Source: Bacillota bacterium
Lineage (GTDB): Bacteria; Bacillota; UBA4882; UBA8346
Reading direction: 5' to 3'
Assembly (NCBI GenBank): GCA_023436305.1
Contig: JAEZJQ010000091.1
Coordinates: 1-38,843, forward strand
DNA: 38,843 nucleotides
The position numbers were made by a program, and so were the translations under genes. Below the pieces are notes generated by a model. That model searched no databases and was not told the origin of the DNA. It was given only the letters and a program-made list of their open reading frames with translations. Every line of letters starts with the position of its first letter. Position 1 is the first letter of the stretch. Shown here piece after piece: positions 24,802 through 32,960 of this stretch.

Positions 24802-26274
24802 TTATATCTCGATGGGTTCATAGCGGATGCGGAATAAAGGCATTTGATGAATGACCTGATAATAATTGACTGTCCAGTCGTCCCCCTGAGAAGGGTCGTT
24901 TTCCCCGGTAGGGGGCGGAGCAAACATTGCAAAGGTCAAATCGGCTGGTCCGGTTAAAGCCTTTTCATAAAAGGCGGGCATTAGATCGATGGTCTTAATC
25001 CCCGGTTTTTTATAAAACCATTGTCCATTGAACTCCATAATCAAATTTAATTCAACTTCTTCAAAACTGACTTCAAAAAAAACGGGATTCGTTTCAAAGC
25101 ACAACTTCAGCGCCAGTCCATCGGCATCCTCGGCGCCGCCCCACCGTAACCGTTGGGGCAGCTCTAACGGTTTACCGGCAGGAGAACCGTAAATCATCAC
25201 CGGCATAAAATACGGATCATGAATAAGCTCCCGGTAAGTCCGTAGTAATGGCTGTTCAATCCCCACCTCCGGGTTGTTGGGATCTTCGACCTCCAACCCC
25301 AATCTCCCCCTGTCCCGGAACTGGTAAAAGGTAATCCCTGTCAGCCAGGTGGCTTCTTCTGTTTTTACCTTCCGGTAAAAATCCCGCATCATCGCCGCCT
25401 GTTCATAAGGTCCGGTCACATCGCCGTCGGCGTTGAATTCCGAGATCACTAACGGTTTAGGTACACCGTCGTTGAGTTTTAGAAAACGCTCTAAACTAAA
25501 CCGGTTGTCTGCCCATACTTGATCCACCGTATACCGGCTGTGTGAATTTCCACCCCGTTCCGCCACGGAATGCGGCCATCCCCAATGCAACGCCAAGTAA
25601 TAATCGCCCGACCAGATGTCCGAGGCCCGGACCGCTTCCCGGAACTCCTTTTCATAGGGTATTTCTCCGCTTCCGTGCTTATCTCCGGAACCGATACAAA
25701 TGATCGTCCGGATATTCGGCGCCTCTTGCTTCACAATTCGGTGAAACCTTACAAAAAAATCCGCTACTTCTTGGTAACTGTAACGTTTGTTGAAAGCAAA
25801 CCAAGTTCCGGTAGCCTCATGATTGATCCGAAGTTGCATCCGCCCAAAGGGTTTCAACTCTCTGGCAATTTGGACCAAATGTTCATCCGGTACCGCGCAA
25901 TCCATGGTCAACGTCAAGGTAACATCCTGTCCATGACACCGCACGTCCCGCATCGAAGCAAACGGCTCATGCGCGCGCGTGTGCGCGCCAGAATGTCCGC
26001 CAACTCCTCCCAAATACGGAAAATAATCATCGTAAGGATAATCCCAGGTAAAACCGATCTTCATATCCGGATAGGCCTTGCTGGCCCTGGCAGGCCAGCC
26101 CTGATCCAAGGGATAATAACAATACATCAGATTAATGTTCCGGTGCGGCCGCCCCAGTTTGAAAAAAATGTAATCCTGGTTGACATATTCTCCCCGTTCG
26201 CTGCCATCCGTCAAATCTACGGCGCACTTCGCGGGCCCGAGATGCAATGGGTAGAGTGTAAAATCCGGCTGCAA
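24802..26274 (-). CDS. Clan GH-A-like glycoside hydrolase of unassigned family
   Basis: 490 aa, cytoplasmic, with a TTG start at 26274. AAGGAG overlaps the GH31 stop region upstream, so the two are co-translated. A predicted TIM barrel contains MQLRINHEATGTWFAF, like the acid/base strand of GH26 mannanases (HExxGxWF), with Glu153 as the proton donor. LVISEFNADGD puts Glu279 in the nucleophile position expected for clan GH-A. About residues 370-490 form a beta-rich C-terminal domain. The N-terminus (YCYYPLDQGWPARASKAYP) is unlike families I know. Between GH31 and GH29 in a xyloglucan-type locus, it may attack the backbone or a linkage that the other enzymes leave. Substrate and family are inferred only weakly. 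Confidence 0.65.
   Translation of the reverse strand: MQPDFTLYPLHLGPAKCAVDLTDGSERGEYVNQDYIFFKLGRPHRNINLMYCYYPLDQGWPARASKAYPDMKIGFTWDYPYDDYFPYLGGVGGHSGAHTRAHEPFASMRDVRCHGQDVTLTLTMDCAVPDEHLVQIARELKPFGRMQLRINHEATGTWFAFNKRYSYQEVADFFVRFHRIVKQEAPNIRTIICIGSGDKHGSGEIPYEKEFREAVRASDIWSGDYYLALHWGWPHSVAERGGNSHSRYTVDQVWADNRFSLERFLKLNDGVPKPLVISEFNADGDVTGPYEQAAMMRDFYRKVKTEEATWLTGITFYQFRDRGRLGLEVEDPNNPEVGIEQPLLRTYRELIHDPYFMPVMIYGSPAGKPLELPQRLRWGGAEDADGLALKLCFETNPVFFEVSFEEVELNLIMEFNGQWFYKKPGIKTIDLMPAFYEKALTGPADLTFAMFAPPPTGENDPSQGDDWTVNYYQVIHQMPLFRIRYEPIEI
25968..25988. other. 21-bp alternating purine-pyrimidine (CG/TG) tract
   Basis: CATGCGCGCGCGTGTGCGCG and one more C alternate strictly inside the GH-A-like gene, encoding AHTRAH on the minus strand. 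This is classic Z-DNA-prone sequence. Two other CG-alternating tracts occur at 14702-14713 and 32905-32922. Confidence 0.6.
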
Positions 26275-26292
26275 AACTTGAACGCTCCTTTT

Positions 26293-28632
26293 CTACAGTA
26301 AAATCTCCAAATTACTCGAAGCATCCTGGGGTTTAATCCGGAGACCCAAAGGATCCGGACTGGATGAACCGCCGGTTACTTCTTGAATCTGGTGAATTCC
26401 CCGTAAAATAAGACTCCAATTGTTCCCGGCATCGTTAGAGCCCGCGCATCTGCGCGTTTCCATAACGATTTTTTGGCGGTCCCGTTTCACGGCAGCCTCC
26501 AGTTCCGGCTGACCGGCGGTATTATATACAGTAGCCGAGGTGGTCATTCCGTCTTCCAGTTCAAATAAATGGAACACGACTCCCCTGGGGTAATCATAAT
26601 CGGGCTGGTGTTCGTTATTGCCAATCGCTATTAGACTGCTCGGCCGGACCATCAGCGGAATACTCATATATCCGTGCCGTTCCTGCCGCCAGCACCCACC
26701 GTCTACCGTTTCTCCGGTCAAAAAATTGCTCCATCTTCCTTTGGGAAGGTAATAAGAAGCAATACCCTGCTCATTAAAGATCGGCGCCACCAGAAGCGAT
26801 TCACCCAACATATATTGGCGGTCCAGGTAATCACAGATGGGGTCATCGGTAAACTCCAAGACCATTGCCCGCATTACCGGAATACCTTTTTGCGCCGCCT
26901 CACAGGCAGCACTGAACAGATACGGCATTAAACTGCATTTCAATTTGGTGAAACAGCGTAATACCTCTACAGCCTCCTCATCAAACAGCCAGGGCACCCG
27001 GTAAGACATGTTGCCGTGTAAACGGCTGTGGGAAGATAACAATCCAAAAGCAGCCCACCGCTTATATAAATCCGGGGTGGCGGTATGTTCAAAACCGCTG
27101 ATATCGTGGGACCAAAAACCAAACCCTGACAGTGATAACGACAAACCGCCACGCAGGCTTTCCGCCATGGACTCATAATTGGCGGTGCAATCTCCACCCC
27201 AATGTACCGGAAACTTCTGGCCGCCAACAGTGGCTGAACGGGCGAATACAAGCCCTTGACCCGTCCCTAATTTATCTTGCAATGCTTCAAACACAACTTT
27301 ATTATAAAGATAAGTATAATAGTTGTGCATTTTAACAGGATCAGCTCCATTGAAATAGGCGACGTCGGTGGGAATGAGTTCGCCGAAATCGGTCTTAAAG
27401 CAATCCACTCCCATATCCACCAGGCTTATTAACTTTTCAGCATACCACTTACAGGCATCCGGATTCGTAAAATCCACCATTCCCATTCCCGGCTGCCAGC
27501 TATCGCACTGCCATATATCACCATCCGGTTTTTTCAATAGGTAACCACCCACCATACCTTCGTCAAACAGACTTGAACGCTGGGCAATATAAGAGTTAAT
27601 CCACACACATGTTTTCAGGCCTTTATTTTTAAGGCGGTTAAGCATACCTTTAGGGTCGGGGAATACCCTTTCGTCCCATTCAAAATTGCACCAGTGATAC
27701 TCCTTCATCCAGAAGCAGTCGAAATGAAAAACACGCAATGGTATATCACGTTCGGTCATCCCGTCAATAAAGTTGTTCACCGTGTTCTCATCATAATTGG
27801 TAATGAAAGATGTAGTAAGCCATAGACCGAATGACCAAGCCGGTGGTAACGCCGGCCTTCCCGTAAGAGCGGTATACCTTTCCAGTACTTGTTTCATTGA
27901 AGGACCGTTTATTATATAATATTCAAGATATTCGCCCGGAACACTAAATTGCACGCGCGAGACTTTTTCAGAAGCCACTTCAAAGGAAACCGCTCCGGTG
28001 TCGTTTACAAATACACCGTAACCCTTGTTTGTTACATAGAAGGGTATGTTCTTGTATGCCAATTCACTGCTGGTTCCCCCGTCAGCATTCCAAATATCCA
28101 CTATCTGTCCGTTCTTGACGAAGGGGGTAAACCTTTCGCCAAGCCCGTATACGCATTCACCCACTCCCAAGGCCAGTTGCTCCTTCATAAAGGCCTCACC
28201 TTTTTCGTTTTTAACATAACCTGTATTCTTCCAGCGGCTATTTGTGAGAAGCCTGTCGCCATCGAAGAAGTCCAGCGACCATTCTTCCCCCTTGCTTATC
28301 CGCACGCTGATGTTTCCGCTTTTTAAACAGGCAAAATTCTGGTTATTTTCCATCAGCACAGTCGTATTCTCATCCTTTTGGATATCAAAAGCGGGCCCTT
28401 TATTCAACTTGCCTTTGTAATGATATACCTGTACACAAATAACTTCCGGCATGGGCGAGGTAAATCTCACCGTAAGCAATGGTCCCCACAATGTCTGGCC
28501 TCTGTTTACCACATCGAAATATGGCGCATACGCTGTAATGGCATCCTTAGCGATTTCTAAATCATAAACCTTGGCAGCATTATATACATTTACCCCCTCC
28601 CGGTCCCTCCAAAAACCATCGCTAAATTTCAC
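26293..28632 (-). CDS. yicI: GH31 alpha-xylosidase, YicI type
   Basis: 779 aa from GTG 28632, giving MKFSDGFW as in E. coli YicI (MKISDGNW). AAAGGAAGGG lies 6 bases upstream, whereas the longer ATG frame at 28656 has no ribosome site. It closely follows YicI throughout: LGVGECVYGLGERFTPFVKNG, FHFDCFWMKEYHW, nucleophile Asp415 in DCFKTDFGE, acid/base Asp481 in WGGDCTANYESM, and GFGFWSHDISGFE. YicI-type enzymes remove alpha-1,6-xylosyl residues from isoprimeverose and xyloglucan oligosaccharides from the non-reducing end. No signal peptide, so cytoplasmic. It is the first gene of the unit with the GH-A-like enzyme, expressed from a regulated promoter at 28780-28824. Confidence 0.95.
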   Translation of the reverse strand: MKFSDGFWRDREGVNVYNAAKVYDLEIAKDAITAYAPYFDVVNRGQTLWGPLLTVRFTSPMPEVICVQVYHYKGKLNKGPAFDIQKDENTTVLMENNQNFACLKSGNISVRISKGEEWSLDFFDGDRLLTNSRWKNTGYVKNEKGEAFMKEQLALGVGECVYGLGERFTPFVKNGQIVDIWNADGGTSSELAYKNIPFYVTNKGYGVFVNDTGAVSFEVASEKVSRVQFSVPGEYLEYYIINGPSMKQVLERYTALTGRPALPPAWSFGLWLTTSFITNYDENTVNNFIDGMTERDIPLRVFHFDCFWMKEYHWCNFEWDERVFPDPKGMLNRLKNKGLKTCVWINSYIAQRSSLFDEGMVGGYLLKKPDGDIWQCDSWQPGMGMVDFTNPDACKWYAEKLISLVDMGVDCFKTDFGELIPTDVAYFNGADPVKMHNYYTYLYNKVVFEALQDKLGTGQGLVFARSATVGGQKFPVHWGGDCTANYESMAESLRGGLSLSLSGFGFWSHDISGFEHTATPDLYKRWAAFGLLSSHSRLHGNMSYRVPWLFDEEAVEVLRCFTKLKCSLMPYLFSAACEAAQKGIPVMRAMVLEFTDDPICDYLDRQYMLGESLLVAPIFNEQGIASYYLPKGRWSNFLTGETVDGGCWRQERHGYMSIPLMVRPSSLIAIGNNEHQPDYDYPRGVVFHLFELEDGMTTSATVYNTAGQPELEAAVKRDRQKIVMETRRCAGSNDAGNNWSLILRGIHQIQEVTGGSSSPDPLGLRIKPQDASSNLEILL

Positions 28633-28779
28633 ATCCAACCCTTCCTTTCGCTTCATGAATTCATTAGAATTATGATAAACCCCATTTAATTACTGATGAG
28701 TATCACTGGCATCCAAAGGACGCGCATTCTTAAAAAAGCAGTGTGTTCCGCAGATAATTAGGTTTTTACACCGTTTTTA

Positions 28780-28824
28780 ATTATATAATAATAATAAATA
28801 CGCTGTATATAGCAAAAATCAATT
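28780..28824 (-). promoter_or_regulatory. Regulated promoter of GH31 with 23-bp box
   Basis: On the minus strand AATTGATTTTT, GC, TATATACAGC (28824-28802) is followed by TATAAT (28785-28780). Exactly 17 bp separate TATACAG from TATAAT. There is no TTGACA; the box takes the -35 position, as for an activator-dependent promoter. The same arrangement precedes the transporter operon. Confidence 0.65.
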
Positions 28825-28855
28825 GTAATTTCGGTAATTAACACAATATTTCCGG

Positions 28856-28971
28856 TAGGAGTCGGTGCGTGTAACACTTTCTAGTGACTATAAGCCACGA
28901 TATATTATATAAGAATATGTCACTTGATACTAAATATACTTTGAAAATCGATTCGCTGCACCGGCTCCTAG
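28856..28971 (+). repeat. Copy 2 of the 116-bp repeat family
   Basis: Starts TAGGAGTCGGTGCG and ends CTGCACCGGCTCCTAG, giving imperfect terminal inverted repeats. It abuts copy 3 through the palindrome CTCCTAGGAG. It is nearly identical to copy 3 outside the insertion. Confidence 0.9.
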
Positions 28972-29138
28972 GAGTCGGTGCGTGTAACACTTTCGAATGA
29001 CTATAAGCCACGATATATTATATAAGAATATGTCACTTGGTACTAACACGACATGATAAGCATCACAACCAGCCATGAAAATGACCTATTTTCGTGTTAA
29101 ATATACTTTGAAAATCGATTCGCTGCACCGGCTCCTAG
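28969..29138 (+). repeat. Copy 3 of the repeat family, interrupted by a 54-bp insertion
   Basis: Same as copy 2 over its whole length except for 54 extra bases at 29046-29099. The ends are TAGGAGTCGGTGCG and CTGCACCGGCTCCTAG. Without the insertion it is 116 bp. Confidence 0.9.
29046..29097. mobile_element. 52-bp mini-insertion with TA target duplication
   Basis: ACACGA at one end and TCGTGT at the other are perfect inverted repeats. TA flanks both sides, and the uninterrupted copy 2 has a single TA at that point. A TA duplication is typical of IS630/Tc1-mariner-type transposition, so this may be a very short non-autonomous (MITE-like) element. An internal stem CATGAAAAT/ATTTTCGTG is also present. 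No matching transposase is in the window. Confidence 0.6.
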
Positions 29139-29251
29139 GAGTCTGTGCGCGTAACACGTTTTAATGACTCAGAACCACTATATATTGTATTAGAACATTT
29201 CGCTTGATACTAAATATGTTTCGAAAATCGATTAGCCGCACAGACTCCTAG
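29136..29251 (+). repeat. Copy 4 of the repeat family
   Basis: Starts TAGGAGTCTGTGCG and ends CGCACAGACTCCTAG: a perfect 14-bp terminal inverted repeat, the clearest of the family. It is more diverged internally than copies 2 and 3. It ends 33 bp before the sensor-kinase promoter. Confidence 0.9.
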
Positions 29252-29283
29252 TTCTCTTTTGTAATGGGTTCTTTTTATATTTG

Positions 29284-29312
29284 TTGTCCATATTTAACGA
29301 TTTTGGTATGAT
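29284..29312 (+). promoter_or_regulatory. SigA-type promoter of the two-component operon
   Basis: TTGTCC (29284-29289), a 17-bp spacer and TATGAT (29307-29312) lie 27 bp before the GTG start of the sensor kinase. Confidence 0.6.
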
Positions 29313-29338
29313 GGTGTTAACATTCGCGGAGGGAAAAT

Positions 29339-31123
29339 GTGAAAAAACTTGTTAACTTGGTAAGAAATCTTAGTGTAAGCTGGAAGTTTCTTGTCGCTTA
29401 TTTTGCCATTTTGATTATACCGGTGGTCTTCATGGGGATTTATCTTTACCTTCGGAATTCCGATTCCGCGGTGGGACAGGCCAGGCTAATCATGGAGCAA
29501 AACCTGTTGCAAACCAAGGGGAGCATACTCCAAAAGGAAAAAATCATCGAAAATTCAACCTATGTATTGCTCAATGAGAAATTTTTGAATTTCCTAGACT
29601 CAAGGTATGATAACGAAATATACCGGGTGGAAGACTATCAGTTTGACTTTTCCCCCTCGGTGAGAAATATTCTCCAGCAAAATAATTCAATTTACGCAGT
29701 CAGAATTTATATGGACAAGGTGATTATTCTTGAGATGATGGATAGTTATTACAGTGTCCGATCGCTTGAATCTCCGAAGCTGTATCATGAGATGCTGAAA
29801 TATGAACCCCGAAAAGATGGCTGGCGAAGCACTCACAATGCCGTACCTCATATTTTACGATCCGGGACTTATATTCCGATCCAAGTCTTTTCATTCAGCA
29901 AAGCTATCTATCCAAGAAATTATCAATACCGGAGAGGGGTCCTCGAAGTTGAAATAAAGGAAAGCGTCCTTTTCGATATGCTGCGTGATCCGGTTATTGA
30001 AAAGCTTGGTAAAGTATTTGTGGTAGACTCGAGGCGCCGCATCGTATCCAATAATATACCGGAATTATTTCAAAAAGATATTTCAAGGACCGGGTTTACT
30101 GATTTTGCGACGGGCCAAAATATCAGCGAAATTAAAAAAGTAAACCGGGTACCATCCATCGTAATTTCGATTCCTATCGCTGAAATCAATTGCAGTATCG
30201 TAGGCATATTTCCGATCAGCAGTTTTAACAGCGAGATTAACAAATCGCTGTGGCGGATTATCCTGGTATTGATTATCTCCTCGTTATTGCTGGGATTTAT
30301 CATCTATTTCATTACCAATGCGCTGCTTGGCAGGGTGAAAAAATTGGTGAAGGCCATGAAGCAGGTAAAGGAAGAAAACCTGAACGTTTCAGTGCCGGTA
30401 ACGGCCATGGATGAATTCGGGGAACTGGCCCTCAGTTTTAACCATATGACCCGGCGGATTCATGAACTTGTGGAAATGGTCTATAAAATTCGAATCATGG
30501 AACGGGAAGCCGAATTGAAGGCATGGGAATCCCAGATCAATCCGCATTTTCTTTACAATACCCTGGCTACGATTTCGTGGGCCGCCAAAAAAGCCGGTTC
30601 GCGGGAAATCATGCAAATATCCAATTCGCTGGCCAAGTTCTACAGGCTTGTATTGAGCAAAGGCAGCAGTCTGATATCCGTTCGGGAAGAACTGGATATG
30701 GTGATATCCTTTTTACAGATTCAAAAGATACGGTTTGAGGATAAGTTCGATGTGTATTATGATATTGATGAAAAAATATATGATTATAAGATGGTTAAAA
30801 ATCTACTGCAACCCATTGTTGAGAATGCTTTGAATCACGGGATAGAACCGAAAAGAACCCATGGAACGATTATCATCAAAGCGAAGCAATATGATGGAAA
30901 ACTATGTTTTACGGTAATTGACGATGGAGTCGGAATGAGTGTCTCCACCTTGAACGAAGTCATTTTGGAAAAAGTTGAGCGATCAAGCGGCAGCGGATAT
31001 GCCATTAAAAATATTATTGAACGGCTCAAAGCATATTACGGAGCGGGATATACATTTGATATTTTTAGCAAGCCGGGTATTGGAACTACGGTAACCATAG
31101 AGTTCGTTATTGCAATGAATTAG
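29339..31123 (+). CDS. YesM-type sensor histidine kinase
   Basis: 594 aa with a GTG start; GGAGGG lies 5 bases upstream. Two membrane segments (about 17-38 and 304-326) enclose an extracytoplasmic sensor domain of about 265 residues. HAMP follows, then a LytS/YesM-type His_kinase box QINPHFLYNTLATISW with His403. The C-terminal ATPase domain carries NALNHG (N box), DDGVGM (G1) and GSGYAIKNIIERL. These kinases sense extracellular oligosaccharides, often with the binding protein of a cognate ABC transporter, and phosphorylate the AraC-type regulator encoded next. Its location between the catabolic and transport genes fits control of both. Confidence 0.93.
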   Translation: MKKLVNLVRNLSVSWKFLVAYFAILIIPVVFMGIYLYLRNSDSAVGQARLIMEQNLLQTKGSILQKEKIIENSTYVLLNEKFLNFLDSRYDNEIYRVEDYQFDFSPSVRNILQQNNSIYAVRIYMDKVIILEMMDSYYSVRSLESPKLYHEMLKYEPRKDGWRSTHNAVPHILRSGTYIPIQVFSFSKAIYPRNYQYRRGVLEVEIKESVLFDMLRDPVIEKLGKVFVVDSRRRIVSNNIPELFQKDISRTGFTDFATGQNISEIKKVNRVPSIVISIPIAEINCSIVGIFPISSFNSEINKSLWRIILVLIISSLLLGFIIYFITNALLGRVKKLVKAMKQVKEENLNVSVPVTAMDEFGELALSFNHMTRRIHELVEMVYKIRIMEREAELKAWESQINPHFLYNTLATISWAAKKAGSREIMQISNSLAKFYRLVLSKGSSLISVREELDMVISFLQIQKIRFEDKFDVYYDIDEKIYDYKMVKNLLQPIVENALNHGIEPKRTHGTIIIKAKQYDGKLCFTVIDDGVGMSVSTLNEVILEKVERSSGSGYAIKNIIERLKAYYGAGYTFDIFSKPGIGTTVTIEFVIAMN

Positions 31124-31136
31124 CGGGGTGCAGCCA

Positions 31137-32780
31137 ATGCTCAAAATGTTGATAGTGGAGGATGAAAAGTGGGCAAGGGAAGGGTTGCTGGACTTTCTCG
31201 ACTGGCGAAGTTTTGGGTTGGAAGTGGTTGAAACAGCCGTCGACGGTATCGAAGGGTTGGAGAAGGCTGAAAAAATACGTCCGGATATCATCATCACCGA
31301 CATCAAAATGCCTGGCATGGATGGTATCAGTATGTCCAAGAAAATCAAAGCAGCCATTCCGCAGGTGAAAATCATCATTTTGACCGGTTACGACGATTTT
31401 ACCCTCGCCCGTGAGGCTATCAGCTTCAAAGCCGATGACTATATTCTCAAGCCTCTGGAAGAAGCCGGACTAACTCCGGTTTTGCAAAAGGTGATTGCGG
31501 AATGTCACCGGGAAAAAGAAAAATCCGCCCAGGAAGACCTGATCAAAAAACAGTTGGCGAAAAATTTTCGTCTGGCAAAGGCGAAATTCCTAAGTGATTT
31601 GCTTGAAGGGCGCCCGTTAGCGCGCGACATTGAGCCGTATCAGCTCCCTGAACGATTGGCCGAGTTCGGTATCAAAACCGTAAATGATAGTGAATTTACC
31701 ATTATGATCATCGGAATGATCGATACCCCGGATCCTAAATTTACCGGAATGGACAGGATACTACCGGTTGCTGAAAGCATATTCTCCAAACATTTATTAT
31801 TTTCATTACCATTTTCGAAGGAAGGAAAAATCGTTTGCTGCCTTTCGAATCCACCCGGGGATAACGCCTTAATCCATCCGAAAATTGCCGAAATGTTCCA
31901 GGCAATTCATAGCGATCCGGAGCTTTTATCCGTCATTGGTATCGGCGAACCTGTGGCCTCTTTGACTGAAATCAGCCAATCGTATGCTCAGGCTAGCCTC
32001 ACCGTTGAATTCGGAATGTTCTGGTCATCGTGGGATATTATTTATTTTACGCAAATCGACTTCCTACAGCGAAAATTTGCTGACAATATCAGCGAATACC
32101 TCATCCGGAGCAACTACTTTTCCAAACAACTGGTGGCTGCGGTTCGATTGGCGAATGAAGAAAGATGGTTTGAACTTTTACAGGAAATGTTCGTATATAT
32201 AAAGGAAAACCGGGGAGCTAGCCGTGATTTTATCATCAATTATCTGCAAAGCATTGTGAATGACCTATCATTGTTCCTTTGTACACTGAATAAGGATTTT
32301 GGAGCTTCATGCTTAAGCAAAACTTGCTTAAGCAAAACAGAGCTGGGAATGCAGTTGGCAGGTTTAACAAGCCTGCGGTCCCTTGAAGCAAATTTAACGG
32401 CTTTTATTGAAAATGCTCTAAAAATAATCAATGCGAAAAAAAATAACCCGGACGAACAAATCGTTACAAAGGTGGTTCAGTTGATTGAAGAAAGGTATAT
32501 GACGGATCTGGGTTTGCAAATCATCGCCAGAGAGGTATTTCTTTCGCCAAATTATCTCGGGAATATTTTTAAAAAATATACCGGGAAAACTTTTAATGAC
32601 TATCTTTGCGAATGCAGGATGGAAAAAGCGAAGGAACTCTTACAATCACCAAAAAACAAGGTCGGCTGGGTTGCTTCCGCGGTGGGTATCTCGAATACAT
32701 CTTACTTTTGTACCATCTTCAAGCATACTTACGGGATGGCCCCCGGAGAATATCAGGAAACATTCCTGCGAAACTCATAA
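31137..32780 (+). CDS. YesN-type response regulator with AraC HTH
   Basis: 547 aa; ATG 31137 is preferred over GTG 31128 because GGGG lies 8 bases before it. It starts 13 bp after the kinase stop. The receiver domain (1-120) has acidic residues in IVEDE, phospho-acceptor Asp55 in IIITDIKMPGMDG and Lys in YILKPLEE. A central region of about 300 residues is typical of YesN proteins. The C-terminal AraC/XylS domain (about 450-547) shows LGLQIIAREVFLSPNYLGNIFKKYTG and the second HTH ending MAPGEYQ. It is the likely activator of the GH31 and transporter promoters. A 15-bp in-frame tandem duplication (CLSKT twice) lies in the central region. Confidence 0.93.
   Translation: MLKMLIVEDEKWAREGLLDFLDWRSFGLEVVETAVDGIEGLEKAEKIRPDIIITDIKMPGMDGISMSKKIKAAIPQVKIIILTGYDDFTLAREAISFKADDYILKPLEEAGLTPVLQKVIAECHREKEKSAQEDLIKKQLAKNFRLAKAKFLSDLLEGRPLARDIEPYQLPERLAEFGIKTVNDSEFTIMIIGMIDTPDPKFTGMDRILPVAESIFSKHLLFSLPFSKEGKIVCCLSNPPGDNALIHPKIAEMFQAIHSDPELLSVIGIGEPVASLTEISQSYAQASLTVEFGMFWSSWDIIYFTQIDFLQRKFADNISEYLIRSNYFSKQLVAAVRLANEERWFELLQEMFVYIKENRGASRDFIINYLQSIVNDLSLFLCTLNKDFGASCLSKTCLSKTELGMQLAGLTSLRSLEANLTAFIENALKIINAKKNNPDEQIVTKVVQLIEERYMTDLGLQIIAREVFLSPNYLGNIFKKYTGKTFNDYLCECRMEKAKELLQSPKNKVGWVASAVGISNTSYFCTIFKHTYGMAPGEYQETFLRNS
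32310..32339 (+). repeat. 15-bp in-frame tandem duplication
   Basis: TGCTTAAGCAAAACT (32310-32324) is followed by TGCTTAAGCAAAACA (32325-32339), giving CLSKT-CLSKT in the response regulator. It looks like a recent slippage or duplication event that kept the frame. Confidence 0.9.
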
Positions 32781-32852
32781 TTGCAATACTTTTGGGGCAG
32801 CCCCTTATCGTTCTGGAATGCAAGTTAAATTTGTGTTAATTTTTTATACAAT

Positions 32853-32897
32853 AATTGATTTTTATTATATACAGCCTCCATCCCCTGAATTTATAAT
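32853..32897 (+). promoter_or_regulatory. Regulated promoter of the transporter operon with 23-bp box
   Basis: AATTGATTTTT, AT, TATATACAGC (32853-32875), then TATAAT (32892-32897). Exactly 17 bp separate TATACAG from TATAAT, and the box matches that of GH31 at 21 of 23 positions. No consensus -35 is present. The likely activator is the AraC-type regulator encoded just upstream. Confidence 0.7.
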
Positions 32898-32904
32898 TGT
32901 AGAT

Positions 32905-32922
32905 GTACGCGCGTGCGCGCGC
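32905..32922. other. CG-alternating palindromic tract at the transcript start
   Basis: GTACGCGCGTGCGCGCGC alternates purine and pyrimidine throughout and contains GCGCG-TG-CGCGC and ACGCGCGT. It begins about 8 bp after the transporter -10 box, so it covers the expected start site. It could be an operator, a leader hairpin or a Z-DNA-prone tract. Confidence 0.5.
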
Positions 32923-32960
32923 TTTTATGCTTATAGGCTGAATCATGGGGGCAATTTTAT

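Noticed and set aside
25570..26301. Plus-strand 243-codon open frame opposite the GH-A-like gene
   Set aside because: The minus-strand frame has catalytic motifs, a ribosome site and operon context; this one has none.
28856..29251. CRISPR-like array of the 116-bp units
   Set aside because: The units abut directly, are far longer than CRISPR repeats, have inverted ends and no cas genes nearby.
32790..32815. GGGGCAGCCCC after the response regulator as a terminator
   Set aside because: The arms leave a single-base loop and there is no T-run.
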